A stretch of DNA of 64,000 nucleotides from Baylisascaris procyonis (GCA_037389465.1 JAZARR010000279.1:62001-126000), one strand, 5' to 3'; positions 1 through 14,703 are shown, numbered from the stretch's first letter. Notes: generated by a model not told the origin, from the sequence alone. Numbers and translations are program-made.

Positions 1-3000
1 GGACTTTCTTATATTTAAAATTGTTTTTGTGGACTTTTTCATATTTACAATTGTTTTTGTGGACTTTTTTATATTTAGAATTGTTTTTGTCGACTTTTTT
101 ATTTAAAATTGTTTTTGTGGACTTTTTTATATTTAAAATTGTTTTTGTGGACTTTTTTATATTTAAAATTGTTTTTGTGGACTTTTTTATATTTAAAATT
201 GTTTTTGTGTACTTTTTTATATTTAAAATTGTTTTTGTGGACTTTTTTATATTTAAAATTGTTTTTGTGGACTTTTTATATTTAAAATTGTTTTTGTGGA
301 CTTTTTTATATTTAAAATTGTTTTTGTGACTTTTTTATATTTAAAATTGTTTTTGTGACTTTTTTATATTTAAAATTGTTTTTGTCGACTTTTTTATATT
401 TAAAATTGTTTTTGTGGACTTTTTTATATTTAAAATTGTTTTTGTGGACTTTTTTATATTTAAAATTGTTTTTGTGGACTTTTTTTATTTAAAATTGTTT
501 TTGTGGACTTTTTTATATTTAAAATTGTTTTTGTCGACTTTTTTATATTTAAATTGTTTTTGTCGACTTTTTTATATTTAAAATTGTTTTTGTGGACTTT
601 TTTATATTTAAAATTGTTTTTGTGGACTTTTTATATTTAAAATTGTTTTTGTGGACTTTTTATATTTAAAATTGTTTTTGTCGACTTTTTTTATTTAAAA
701 TTGTTTTTGTGGACTTTTTTATTTAAAATTGTTTTTGTGGACTTTTTTATATTTAAAATTGTTTTTGTGGACTTTTTTATATTTAAAATTGTTTTTGTGG
801 ACTTTTTTATATTTAAAATTGTTTTTGTGGCTTTTTTATATTTAAAATTGTTTTTGTGGACTTTTTTATATTTAAAATTGTTTTTGTGGACTTTTTTATA
901 TTTAAAATTGTTTTTGTGGACTTTTTTATATTTAAAATTGTTTTTGTGGACTTTTTTATATTTAAAATTGTTTTTGTCGACTTTTTTATATTTAAAATTG
1001 TTTTTGTGGACTTTTTCATATTTAAAATTGTTTTTGTGGACTTTTTCATATTTAAATTGTTTTTGTGTACTTTTTTATATTTAAAATTGTTTTTGTCGAC
1101 TTTTTATATTTAAAATTGTTTTTGTGGACTTTTTTATATTTAAAATTGTTTTTGTGGACTTTTTTATATTTAAATTTGTTTTTGTGGACTTTTTTATATT
1201 TAAAATTGTTTTTGTGGACTTTTTTATATTTAAAATTGTTTTTGTGGACTTTTTTATATTTAAAATTGTTTTTGTGGACTTTTTCATATTTAAATTGTTT
1301 TTGTGGACTTTTTTATATTTAAAATTGTTTTTGTCGACTTTTTTATATTTAAAATTGTTTTTGTGGACTTTTTTATATTTAAAATTGTTTTTGTGGACTT
1401 TTTCATATTTAAAATTGTTTTTGTCGACTTTTTTATATTTAAAATTGTTTTTGTCGACTTTTTTATATTTAAAATTGTTTTTGTGGACTTTTTTATATTT
1501 AAAATTGTTTTTGTGGACTTTTTTATATTTAAAATTGTTTTTGTGGACTTTTTATATTAAAATTTTTTTGTGGACTTTTTTATATTTAAAATTGTTTTTG
1601 TGGACTTTTTATATTTAAAATTGTTTTTGTGGACTTTTTATATTTAAAATTGTTTTTGTGGACTTTTTCATATTTAAATTGTTTTTGTGGACTTTTTTAT
1701 ATTTAAAATTGTTTTTGTCGACTTTTTTATATTTAAAATTGTTTTTGTGGACTTTTTTATATTTACAATTGTTTTTGTGGACTTTTTTATATTTAAAATT
1801 GTTTTTGTGGACTTTTTTATATTTAAAATTGTTTTTGTGGACTTTTTTATATTTAAAATTGTTTTTGTGGACTTTTTTATATTTAAAATTGTTTTTGTCG
1901 ACTTTTTTATATTTAAAATTGTTTTTGTGGACTTTTTTATATTTAAAATTGTTTTTGTGGACTTTTTTATATTTAAATTGTTTTTGTCGACTTTTTTATA
2001 TTTAAAATTGTTTTTGTGGACTTTTTTATATTTAAAATTGTTTTTGTGGACTTTTTTATATTTAAAATTGTTTTTGTGGACTTTTTTATATTTAAAATTG
2101 TTTTTGTGGACTTTTTTATATTTAAAATTGTTTTTGTCGACTTTTTTATATTTAAATTGTTTTTGTGACTTTTTTATATTTAAAATTGTTTTTGTGGACT
2201 TTTTTATATTTAAAATTGTTTTTGTGGACTTTTTTATATTTAAAATTGTTTTTGTGGACTTTTTCATATTTAAAATTGTTTTTGTGGACTTTTTTATATT
2301 TAAAATTGTTTTTGTGGACTTTTTTATATTTAAAATTGTTTTTGTCGACTTTTTTATATTTAAAATTGTTTTTGTGGACTTTTTATATTTAAAATTGTTT
2401 TTGTGGACTTTTTATATTTAAATTGTTTTTGTGTACTTTTTTATATTTAAAATTGTTTTTGTCGACTTTTTTATATTTAAAATTGTTTTTGTGGACTTTT
2501 TTATATTTAAAATTGTTTTTGTGGACTTTTTTATATTTAAAATTGTTTTTGTGGACTTTTTTATATTTAAAATTGTTTTTGTGGACTTTTTTATATTTAA
2601 AATTGTTTTTGTGGACTTTTTTATATTTAAAATTGTTTTTGTGGACTTTTTCATATTTAAATTGTTTTTGTGGACTTTTTTATATTTAAAATTGTTTTTG
2701 TCGACTTTTTTATATTTAAAATTGTTTTTGTGGACTTTTTATATTTAAAATTGTTTTTGTGGACTTTTTTATATTTAAAATTGTTTTTGTGGACTTTTTT
2801 ATATTTAAAATTGTTTTTGTCGACTTTTTTATATTTAAAATTGTTTTTGTGGACTTTTTTATATTTAAAATTGTTTTTGTGGACTTTTTTATATTTAAAA
2901 TTGTTTTTGTCGACTTTTTATATTTAAATTTTTTTGTGGACTTTTTTATATTTAAAATTGTTTTTGTGGACTTTTTATATTTAAAATTGTTTTTGTGGAC

Positions 3001-6000
3001 TTTTTCATATTTAAAATTGTTTTTGTGGACTTTTTTATATTTAAAATTGTTTTTGTGGACTTTTTTATATTTAAAATTGTTTTTGTGGACTTTTTTATAT
3101 TTAAAATTGTTTTTGTCGACTTTTTTATATTTAAATTGTTTTTGTGGACTTTTTTATATTTAAAATTGTTTTTGTGGACTTTTTTATATTTAAAATTGTT
3201 TTTGTGGACTTTTTTATATTTAAAATTGTTTTTGTGGACTTTTTTATATTTAAAATTGTTTTTGTCGACTTTTTTATATTTAAAATTGTTTTTGTGGACT
3301 TTTTTATATTTAAGATTGTTTTTGTGGACTTTTTTATATTTAAATTGTTTTTGTCGACTTTTTTATATTTAAAATTGTTTTTGTGGACTTTTTTATATTT
3401 AAAATTGTTTTTGTGGACTTTTTTATATTTAAAATTGTTTTTGTCGACTTTTTTATATTTAAAATTGTTTTTGTGGACTTTTTTATATTTAAGATTGTTT
3501 TTGTCGACTTTTTTATATTTAAATTGTTTTTGTCGACTTTTTTATATTTAAAATTGTTTTTGTGGACTTTTTTATATTTAAAATTGTTTTTGTGGACTTT
3601 TTATATTTAAAATTGTTTTTGTCGACTTTTCTATATTTAGAATTGTTTTTGTCGACTTTTTTATATTTAAAATTGTTTTTGTCGACTTTTTTATATTTAA
3701 AATTGTTTTTGTCGACTTTTTTATATTTAAATTGTTTTTGTGGACTTTTTTATATTTAAAATTGTTTTTGTGGACTTTTTTATATTTAAAATTGTTTTTG
3801 TGGACTTTTTATATTTAAAATTGTTTTTGTGGACTTTTTTATATTTAAATTTGTTTTTGTCGACTTTTTTATATTTAAAATTGTTTTTGTGGACTTTTTT
3901 ATATTTAAATTTGTTTTTGTGGACTTTTTTATATTTAAAATTGTTTTTGTGGACTTTTTTATATTTAAAATTGTTTTTGTGTACTTTTTTATATTTAAAA
4001 TTGTTTTTGTCGACTTTTTTATATTTAAAATTGTTTTTGTGGACTTTTTATATTTAAAATTGTTTTTGTGGACTTTTTCATATTTAAAATTGTTTTTGTC
4101 GACTTTTTTATATTTAAAATTGTTTTTGTCGACTTTTTTATATTTAAAATTGTTTTTGTGGACTTTTTTATATTTAAAATTGTTTTTGTCGACTTTTTTA
4201 TATTTAAAATTGTTTTTGTGGACTTTTTTATATTTAAAATTGTTTTTGTGGACTTTTTATATTTAAAATTGTTTTTGTCGACTTTTTTATATTTAAAATT
4301 GTTTTTGTGGACTTTTTTATATTTAAAATTGTTTTTGTGGACTTTTTTATATTTAAAATTGTTTTTGTCGACTTTTTTATATTTAAAATTGTTTTTGTGG
4401 ACTTTTTTATATTTAAAATTGTTTTTGTGGACTTTTTTATATTTAAAATTGTTTTTGTGGACTTTTTCATATTTACAATTGTTTTTGTGAACTTTTTTAT
4501 ATTTAAAATTGTTTTTGTGGCTTTTTTATATTTAAAATTGTTTTTGTCGACTTTTTTATATTTAAAATTGTTTTTGTGGACTTTTTTATATTTAAAATTG
4601 TTTTTGTGGACTTTTTCATATTTAAAATTGTTTTTGTCGACTTTTTTTATTTAAAATTGTTTTTGTGGACTTTTTTATATTTAAATTGTTTTTGTCGACT
4701 TTTTTATATTTAAATTGTTTTTGTCGACTTTCTTATATTTAAAATTGTTTTTGTGGACTTTTTTATATTTAAAATTGTTTTTGTGGACTTTTTATATTTA
4801 AAATTGTTTTTGTGGACTTTTTTATATTTAAATTTGTTTTTGTCGACTTTTTTATATTTAAAATTGTTTTTGTGGACTTTTTTATATTTAAATTTGTTTT
4901 TGTGGACTTTTTTATATTTAAAATTGTTTTTGTCGACTTTTTTATATTTAAAATTGTTTTTGTGGACTTTTTATATTTAAAATTGTTTTTGTGGACTTTT
5001 TCATATTTAAAATTGTTTTTGTCGACTTTTTTATATTTAAAATTGTTTTTGTCGACTTTTTATATTTAAATTTGTTTTTGTGGACTTTTTTATATTTAAA
5101 ATTGTTTTTGTCGACTTTTTTATATTTAAAATTGTTTTTGTGGACTTTTTTATATTTAAAATTGTTTTTGTGGACTTTTTTATATTTAAAATTGTTTTTG
5201 TCGACTTTTTTATATTTAAAATTGTTTTTGTGGACTTTTTTATATTTAAAATTGTTTTTGTGGACTTTTTATATTTAAAATTGTTTTTGTCGACTTTTTT
5301 ATATTTAAAATTGTTTTTGTGGACTTTTTTATATTTAAAATTGTTTTTGTGGACTTTTTTATATTTAAAATTGTTTTTGTGGACTTTTTCATATTTACAA
5401 TTGTTTTTGTGGACTTTTTTATATTTAAAATTGTTTTTGTGGACTTTTTTATATTTAAAATTGTTTTTGTCGACTTTTTTATATTTAAAATTGTTTTTGT
5501 GGACTTTTTTATATTTAAAATTGTTTTTGTGGACTTTTTCATATTTAAAATTGTTTTTGTCGACTTTTTTTATTTAAAATTGTTTTTGTGGACTTTTTTA
5601 TATTTAAAATTGTTTTTGTGGACTTTTTTATATTTAAATTGTTTTTGTCGACTTTTTTATATTTAAAATTGTTTTTGTGGACTTTTTCATATTTAAAATT
5701 GTTTTTGTGGACTTTTTTATATTTAAAATTGTTTTTGTGACTTTTTTATATTTAAAATTGTTTTTGTCGACTTTTTTATATTTAAAATTGTTTTTGTGGA
5801 CTTTTTTATATTTAAAATTGTTTTTGTGGACTTTTTTATATTTAAAATTGTTTTTGTGGACTTTTTTATATTTAAAATTGTTTTTGTGGACTTTTTTATA
5901 TTTAAAATTGTTTTTGTCGACTTTTTTATATTTAAAATTGTTTTTGTGGACTTTTTTATATTTAAAATTGTTTTTGTGGACTTTTTTATATTTAAAATTG

Positions 6001-8590
6001 TTTTTGTGGACTTTTTCATATTTAAAATTGTTTTTGTGGACTTTTTTATATTTAAAATTGTTTTTGTGGACTTTTTTATATTTAAAATTGTTTTTGTGGA
6101 CTTTTTATATTTAAAATTGTTTTTGTCGACTTTTTTATATTTAAAATTGTTTTTGTGGACTTTTTCATATTTAAAATTGTTTTTGTGGACTTTTTATATT
6201 TAAAATTGTTTTTGTGGACTTTTTTATATTTAAATTTGTTTTTGTGGACTTTTTTATATTTAAAATTGTTTTTGTGGACTTTCTTATATTTAAAATTGTT
6301 TTTGTGGACTTTTTCATATTTACAATTGTTTTTGTGGACTTTTTCATATTTAAATTGTTTTTGTGTACTTTTTTATATTTAAAATTGTTTTTGTCGACTT
6401 TTTTATATTTAAAATTGTTTTTGTGGACTTTTTTATATTTAAATTTGTTTTTGTGGACTTTTTTATATTTAAAGTTGTTTTTGTCGACTTTTTATATTTA
6501 AAATTGTTTTTGTGGACTTTTTCATATTTAAAATTGTTTTTGTGGACTTTTTCATATTTAAATTGTTTTTGTGTACTTTTTTATATTTAAAATTGTTTTT
6601 GTCGACTTTTTTATATTTAAAATTGTTTTTGTGGACTTTTTTATATTTAAAATTGTTTTTGTGGACTTTTTTATATTTAAAATTGTTTTTGTCGACTTTT
6701 TTATATTTAAAATTGTTTTTGTGGACTTTTTTATATTTAAAATTGTTTTTGTGGACTTTTTTATATTTAAAATTGTTTTTGTGGACTTTTTCATATTTAA
6801 AATTGTTTTTGTGGACTTTTTTATATTTAAATTGTTTTTGTCGACTTTTTTATATTTAAAATTGTTTTTGTGGACTTTTTTATATTTAAAATTGTTTTTG
6901 TGGACTTTTTCATATTTACAATTGTTTTTGTGGACTTTTTTATATTTAAAATTGTTTTTGTGGACTTTTTTATATTTAAAATTGTTTTTGTCGACTTTTT
7001 TATATTTAAAATTGTTTTTGTGGACTTTTTTATATTTAAAATTGTTTTTGTGGACTTTTTTATATTTAAAATTGTTTTTGTCGACTTTTTTATATTTAAA
7101 ATTGTTTTTGTGGACTTTTTTATATTTAAAATTGTTTTTGTCGACTTTTTTATATTTAAAATTGTTTTTGTGGACTTTTTCATATTTAAAATTGTTTTTG
7201 TGGACTTTTTATATTTAAAATTGTTTTTGTGGACTTTTTTATATTTAAAATTGTTTTTGTGGACTTTTTTATATTTAAAATTGTTTTTGTCGACTTTTTT
7301 ATATTTAAAATTGTTTTTGTGGACTTTTTATATTTAAAATTGTTTTTGTGGACTTTTTTATATTTAAAATTGTTTTTGTGGACTTTTTTATATTTAAAAT
7401 TGTTTTTGTCGACTTTTTTATATTTAAAATTGTTTTTGTCGACTTTTTTATATTTAAAATTGTTTTTGTGGACTTTTTTATATTTAAAATTGTTTTTGTG
7501 GACTTTTTATATTTAAAATTGTTTTTGTGGACTTTTTTATATTTAAAATTGTTTTTGTGGACTTTTTTATATTTAAAATTGTTTTTGTGACTTTTTTATA
7601 TTTAAAATTGTTTTTGTGGACTTTTTTATATTTAAAATTGTTTTTGTGGACTTTTTTATATTTAAAATTGTTTTTGTGGACTTTTTTATATTTAAAATTG
7701 TTTTTGTGGACTTTTTATATTTAAAATTGTTTTTGTGGACTTTTTATATTTAAAATTGTTTTTGTGGACTTTTTTATATTTAAAATTGTTTTTGTGGACT
7801 TTTTTATATTTAAAATTGTTTTTGTGGACTTTTTTATATTTAAAATTGTTTTTGTGGACTTTTTATATTTAAAATTGTTTTTGTGGACTTTTTTATATTT
7901 AAAATTGTTTTTGTGGACTTTTTTATATTTAAATTGTTTTTGTGTACTTTTTTATATTTAAAATTGTTTTTGTCGACTTTTTTATATTTAAAATTGTTTT
8001 TGTGGACTTTTTTATATTTAAAATTGTTTTTGTGGACTTTTTTATATTTAAAATTGTTTTTGTGGACTTTTTTATATTTAAATTGTTTTTGTGGACTTTT
8101 TTATATTTAAAATTGTTTTTGTGGACTTTTTTATATTTAAAATTGTTTTTGTGGACTTTTTTATATTTAAAATTGTTTTTGTGGACTTTTTTATATTTAA
8201 AATTGTTTTTGTCGACTTTTTTATATTTAAAATTGTTTTTGTGGACTTTTTTATATTTAAAATTGTTTTTGTGGACTTTTTTATATTTAAAATTGTTTTT
8301 GTGGACTTTTTTATATTTAAAATTGTTTTTGTGGACTTTTTTATATTTAAAATTGTTTTTGTGGACTTTTTTATATTTAAAATTGTTTTTGTGGACTTTT
8401 TTATATTTAAAATTGTTTTTGTGGACTTTTTTATATTTAAAATTGTTTTTGTGGACTTTTTTATATTTAAAATTGTTTTTGTGGACTTTTTTATATTTAA
8501 AATTGTTTTTGTGGACTTTTTTATATTTAAAATTGTTTTTGTGGACTTTTTTATTTTTAAAATTGTTTTTGTGGACTTTTTTATATTTAA
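1..8590 (+). repeat. Left, variant-rich segment of the satellite
   Basis: GTCGAC units are dense here, often every two to five units and sometimes adjacent (for example 4098 and 4128). Units with C in the T tract are common, some carrying ACAATTG instead of AAAATTG (starts near 29, 4457 and 5379). GTGTAC units occur near 207, 3979 and 6363. Length variants of 28 and 29 bp are frequent, so reading frame shifts every few units. The first base of the window is already inside the array, so this is not a visible array boundary. The segment may be an older or less recently homogenised part. No gene or unrelated sequence is seen. Confidence 0.9.
3800..5408 (+). repeat. Imperfect kilobase-scale duplication in the left segment
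   Basis: A series of variant units starting at 3,800 recurs from about 4,783: T5 29-mer, AAATTTG, GTCGAC, AAATTTG, consensus, then GTCGAC, T5, C-in-T-tract, GTCGAC, GTCGAC. The two AAATTTG units are offset by 983 bp. The following matching units are offset by 923 to 1,012 bp because whole monomers were gained or lost. Each series ends near a C-in-T-tract unit with ACAATTG (4,457 and 5,379). Copy 1 has two extra units, including GTGTAC at 3,979. Confidence 0.75.
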
Positions 8591-8808
8591 ATTGTTTTTG
8601 TGGACTTTTTTATATTTAAAATTGTTTTTGTCGACTTTTTTATATTTAAAATTGTTTTTGTGGACTTTTTTATATTTAAAATTGTTTTTGTGGACTTTTT
8701 TATATTTAAAATTGTTTTTGTCGACTTTTTTATATTTAAAATTGTTTTTGTGGACTTTTTTATATTTAAAATTGTTTTTGTGGACTTTTTTATATTTAAA
8801 TTGTTTTT

Positions 8809-8957
8809 GTCGACTTTCTTATATTTAAAATTGTTTTTGTTGACTTTTTTATATTTAAAATTGTTTTTGTGGACTTTTTTATATTTAAAATTCTTTTGTG
8901 TACTTTTTTGTATTTAAAATCGTTTTTGTTGACATTTTTATATTTAAAATTGTTTTT
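8809..8957 (+). repeat. Divergent island with GTTGAC units
   Basis: Variants cluster here: GTCGAC with CTTTCTTATA (8,809), GTTGAC (8,839), an ATTC unit lacking one T that runs into GTGTAC, a unit with TTGTATTTAAAATCG, and GTTGAC with ATTTTTATA (8,928). GTTGAC is rare elsewhere and differs from GTCGAC by a C-to-T change at its CpG. Flanking units are mostly consensus. Confidence 0.82.
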
Positions 8958-11606
8958 GTGGACTTTTTTATATTTAAATTTGTTTTTGTGGACTTTTTTA
9001 TATTTAAAATTGTTTTTGTCGACTTTTTTATATTTAAAATTGTTTTTGTGGACTTTTTTATATTTAAAATTGTTTTTGTGGACTTTTTATATTTAAAATT
9101 GTTTTTGTGGACTTTTTTATATTTAAAATGTTTTTGTGGACTTTTTATATTTAAAATTGTTTTTGTGGACTTTTTTATATTTAAAATTGTTTTTGTCGAC
9201 TTTTTTATATTTAAAATTGTTTTTGTGGACTTTTTTATATTTAAAATTGTTTTTGTGGACTTTTTTATATTTAAAATTGTTTTTGTCGACTTTTTATATT
9301 TAAAATTGTTTTTGTGGACTTTTTTATATTTAAAATTGTTTTTGTGGACTTTTTATATTTAAAATTGTTTTTGTCGACTTTTTTATATTTAAAATTGTTT
9401 TTGTGGACTTTTTTATATTTAAAATTGTTTTTGTGGACTTTTTTATATTTAAAATTGTTTTTGTGGACTTTTTCATATTTACAATTGTTTTTGTGGACTT
9501 TTTTATATTTAAAATTGTTTTTGTGGACTTTTTTATATTTAAAATTGTTTTTGTCGACTTTTTTATATTTAAAATTGTTTTTGTGGACTTTTTTATATTT
9601 AAAATTGTTTTTGTGGACTTTTTTATATTTAAAATTGTTTTTGTCGACTTTTTTATATTTAAAATTGTTTTTGTGGACTTTTTTATATTTAAAATTGTTT
9701 TTGTCGACTTTTTTATATTTAAATTGTTTTTGTGGACTTTTTTATATTTAAAATTGTTTTTGTGGACTTTTTTATATTTAAAATTGTTTTTGTGGACTTT
9801 TTATATTTAAAATTGTTTTTGTCGACTTTTTTATATTTAAAATTGTTTTTGTCGACTTTTTTATATTTAAAATTGTTTTTGTGGACTTTTTTATATTTAA
9901 AATTGTTTTTGTGGACTTTTTATATTTAAAATTGTTTTTGTGGACTTTTTATATTTAAAATTGTTTTTGTGGACTTTTTTATATTTAAAATTGTTTTTGT
10001 GACTTTTTTATATTTAAAATTGTTTTTGTCGACTTTTTTATATTTAAAATTGTTTTTGTGGACTTTTTTATATTTAAAATTGTTTTTGTGGACTTTTTTA
10101 TATTTAAAATTGTTTTTGTGGACTTTTTATATTTAAAATTGTTTTTGTGGACTTTTTATATTTAAAATTGTTTTTGTCGACTTTTTTATATTTAAAATTG
10201 TTTTTGTGGACTTTTTTATATTTAAAATTGTTTTTGTGGACTTTTTTATATTTAAAATTGTTTTTGTGGACTTTTTTATATTTAAAATTGTTTTTGTGGA
10301 CTTTTTTATATTTAAAATTGTTTTTGTGGACTTTTTATATTTAAATTGTTTTTGTGGACTTTTTTATATTTAAAATTGTTTTTGTCGACTTTTTTATATT
10401 TAAAATTGTTTTTGTGGACTTTTTATATTTAAAATTGTTTTTGTGGACTTTTTTATATTTAAAATTGTTTTTGTGGACTTTTTTATATTTAAAATTGTTT
10501 TTGTGGACTTTTTATATTTAAAATTGTTTTTGTGGACTTTTTTATATTTAAAATTGTTTTTGTGGACTTTTTTATATTTAAAATTGTTTTTGTGACTTTT
10601 TTATATTTAAAATTGTTTTTGTCGACTTTTTTATATTTAAAATTGTTTTTGTGGACTTTTTTATATTTAAAATTGTTTTTGTGGACTTTTTTATATTTAA
10701 AATTGTTTTTGTGGACTTTTTTATATTTAAAATTGTTTTTGTCGACTTTTTTATATTTAAAATTGTTTTTGTGGACTTTTTTATATTTAAAATTGTTTTT
10801 GTGGACTTTTTTATATTTAAAATTGTTTTTGTGGACTTTTTTATATTTAAAATTGTTTTTGTGGACTTTTTTATATTTAAAATTGTTTTTGTCGACTTTT
10901 TTATATTTAAAATTGTTTTTGTGGACTTTTTTATATTTAAAATTGTTTTTGTGGACTTTTTTATATTTAAAATTGTTTTTGTGGACTTTTTTATATTTAA
11001 AATTGTTTTTGTGGACTTTTTTATATTTAAAATTGTTTTTGTCGACTTTTTTATATTTAAAATTGTTTTTGTGGACTTTTTTATATTTAAAATTGTTTTT
11101 GTGGACTTTTTTATATTTAAAATTGTTTTTGTCGACTTTTTTATATTTAAAATTGTTTTTGTGGACTTTTTTATATTTAAAATTGTTTTTGTCGACTTTT
11201 TTATATTTAAAATTGTTTTTGTGGACTTTTTTATATTTAAAATTGTTTTTGTGGACTTTTTATATTTAAAATTGTTTTTGTGGACTTTTTATATTTAAAA
11301 TTGTTTTTGTGGACTTTTTTATATTTAAATTTGTTTTTGTCGACTTTTTTATATTTAAAATTGTTTTTGTGGACTTTTTTATATTTAAAATTGTTTTTGT
11401 GGACTTTTTTATATTTAAAATTGTTTTTGTGGACTTTTTTATATTTAAAATTGTTTTTGTGGACTTTTTTATATTTAAAATTGTTTTTGTGGACTTTTTA
11501 TATTTAAAATTGTTTTTGTGGACTTTTTTATATTTAAAATTGTTTTTGTGGACTTTTTATATTTAAATTGTTTTTGTGGACTTTTTTATATTTAAAATTT
11601 TTTTTT

Positions 11607-11715
11607 GTCGACTTTTTTATATTCAAATTTGTTTTTGTGGACTTTTTTATATTCAAATTTGTTTTTGTGGACTTTTTTATATTTAAAGTTGTTTCTGTCG
11701 ACTTTTTTATATTTA
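11607..11715 (+). repeat. Divergent island sharing 58 bp with the array edge
   Basis: The units starting at 11,607 and 11,637 carry ATTCAAATTTG. The unit at 11,667 carries TTTAAAGTTGTTTCTG. The stretch 11,641-11,698 is identical by eye to 62,925-62,982, including the rare ATTC, AAATTTG, AAAGTTG and TTTCTG variants. The preceding unit ends in an unusual run of T with no G. Flanking units on both sides are ordinary. Confidence 0.85.
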
Positions 11716-14703
11716 AAATTGTTTTTGTGGACTTTTTTATATTTAAAATTGTTTTTGTGGACTTTTTATATTTAAAATTGTTTTTGTCGACTTTTTTATA
11801 TTTAAAATTGTTTTTGTGGACTTTTTTATATTTAAAATTGTTTTTGTGGACTTTTTTATATTTAAAATTGTTTTTGTCGACTTTTTTATATTTAAAATTG
11901 TTTTTGTGGACTTTTTTATATTTAAAATTGTTTTTGTGGACTTTTTTATATTTAAAATTGTTTTTGTGGACTTTTTTATATTTAAAATTGTTTTTGTGGA
12001 CTTTTTATATTTAAAATTGTTTTTGTGGACTTTTTTATATTTAAAATTGTTTTTGTCGACTTTTTATATTTAAAATTGTTTTTGTGGACTTTTTTATATT
12101 TAAAATTGTTTTTGTCGACTTTTTTATATTTAAAATTGTTTTTGTGGACTTTCTTATATTTAAAATTGTTTTTGTGGACTTTTTCATATTTAAAATTGTT
12201 TTTGTGGACTTTTTATATTTAAATTGTTTTTGTGGACTTTTTTATATTTAAAATTGTTTTTGTCGACTTTTTTATATTTAAAATTGTTTTTGTGGACTTT
12301 TTTATATTTAAAATTGTTTTTGTGGACTTTTTTATATTTAAAATTGTTTTTGTGGACTTTTTATATTTAAAATTGTTTTTGTGGACTTTTTTATATTTAA
12401 AATTGTTTTTGTCGACTTTTTTATATTTAAAATTGTTTTTGTGGACTTTTTTATATTTAAAATTGTTTTTGTGGACTTTTTTATATTTAAAATTGTTTTT
12501 GTGGACTTTTTTATATTTAAAATTGTTTTTGTGGACTTTTTTATATTTAAAATTGTTTTTGTGGACTTTTTTATATTTAAAATTGTTTTTGTGGACTTTT
12601 TATATTTAAAATTGTTTTTGTCGACTTTTTTATATTTAAAATTGTTTTTGTGGACTTTTTTATATTTAAAATTGTTTTTGTGGACTTTTTTATATTTAAA
12701 ATTGTTTTTGTCGACTTTTTTATATTTAAAATTGTTTTTGTGGACTTTTTTATATTTAAAATTGTTTTTGTGGACTTTTTTATATTTAAAATTGTTTTTG
12801 TGGACTTTTTTATATTTAAAATTGTTTTTGTGGACTTTTTTATATTTAAATTGTTTTTGTGGACTTTTTTATATTTAAAATTGTTTTTGTGGACTTTTTT
12901 ATATTTAAAATTGTTTTTGTGGACTTTTTTATATTTAAAATTGTTTTTGTGGACTTTTTTATATTTAAAATTGTTTTTGTGGACTTTTTATATTTAAAAT
13001 TGTTTTTGTGGACTTTTTCATATTTAAAATTGTTTTTGTGGACTTTTTATATTTAAATTGTTTTTGTGGACTTTTTTATATTTAAAATTGTTTTTGTCGA
13101 CTTTTTTATATTTAAAATTGTTTTTGTGGACTTTTTTATATTTAAAATTGTTTTTGTGGACTTTTTTATATTTAAAATTGTTTTTGTGGACTTTTTTATA
13201 TTTAAAATTGTTTTGTGGACTTTTTTATATTTAAAATTGTTTTTGTCGACTTTTTTATATTTAAAATTGTTTTTGTGGACTTTTTTATATTTAAAATTGT
13301 TTTTGTGGACTTTTTATATTTAAAATTGTTTTTGTGGACTTTTTTATATTTAAAATTGTTTTTGTGGACTTTTTTATATTTAAAATTGTTTTTGTCGACT
13401 TTTTTATTTAAAATTGTTTTTGTGGACTTTTTTATATTTAAAATTGTTTTTGTGGACTTTTTTATATTTAAAATTGTTTTTGTGGACTTTTTTATATTTA
13501 AAATTGTTTTTGTGGACTTTTTTATATTTAAAATTGTTTTTGTGGACTTTTTTATATTTAAAATTGTTTTTGTGGACTTTTTTATATTTAAATTGTTTTT
13601 GTGGACTTTTTTATATTTAAAATTGTTTTTGTGGACTTTTTTATATTTAAAATTGTTTTTGTGGACTTTTTTATATTTAAAATTGTTTTTGTCGACTTTT
13701 TTATATTTAAAATTGTTTTTGTGGACTTTTTCATATTTAAAATTGTTTTTGTGGACTTTTTTATATTTAAAATTGTTTTTGTCGACTTTTTTATATTTAA
13801 AATTGTTTTTGTGGACTTTTTTATATTTAAAATTGTTTTTGTCGACTTTTTTATATTTAAATTGTTTTTGTCGACTTTTTATATTTAAAATTGTTTTTGT
13901 GGACTTTTTTATATTTAAAATTGTTTTTGTGGACTTTTTTATATTTAAAATTGTTTTTGTCGACTTTTTTATATTTAAAATTGTTTTTGTCGACTTTTTT
14001 ATTTAAAATTGTTTTTGTGGACTTTTTTATATTTAAAATTGTTTTTGTGGACTTTTTATATTTAAAATTGTTTTTGTGGACTTTTTTATATTTAAAATTG
14101 TTTTTGTGGACTTTTTTATATTTAAAATTGTTTTTGTGGACTTTTTTATATTTAAAATTGTTTTTGTGGACTTTTTTATATTTAAAATTGTTTTTGTGGA
14201 CTTTTTTATATTTAAAATTGTTTTTGTGGACTTTTTTATATTTAAAATTGTTTTTGTGGACTTTTTTATATTTAAAATTGTTTTTGTGGACTTTTTTATA
14301 TTTAAAATTGTTTTTGTGGACTTTTTTATATTTAAAATTGTTTTTGTGGACTTTTTTATATTTAAAATTGTTTTTGTGGACTTTTTTATATTTAAAATTG
14401 TTTTTGTGGACTTTTTTATATTTAAAATTGTTTTTGTGGACTTTTTTATATTTAAAATTGTTTTTGTGGACTTTTTTATATTTAAATTGTTTTTGTGGAC
14501 TTTTTTATATTTAAAATTGTTTTTGTCGACTTTTTTATATTTAAAATTGTTTTTGTGGACTTTTTATATTTAAAATTGTTTTTGTGGACTTTTTTATATT
14601 TAAAATTGTTTTTGTGGACTTTTTTATATTTAAAATTGTTTTTGTGGACTTTTTTATATTTAAAATTGTTTTTGTGGACTTTTTTATATTTAAAATTGTT
14701 TTT

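Noticed and set aside
1674..2267. Minus-strand open frame of 197 residues rich in Lys and Thr
   Set aside because: It is the repeated KKSTKTILNI and KNNFKYKKVH translations of the reverse complement of the monomer. Two of three minus-strand frames are open by composition alone, and length variants shift the frame freely.
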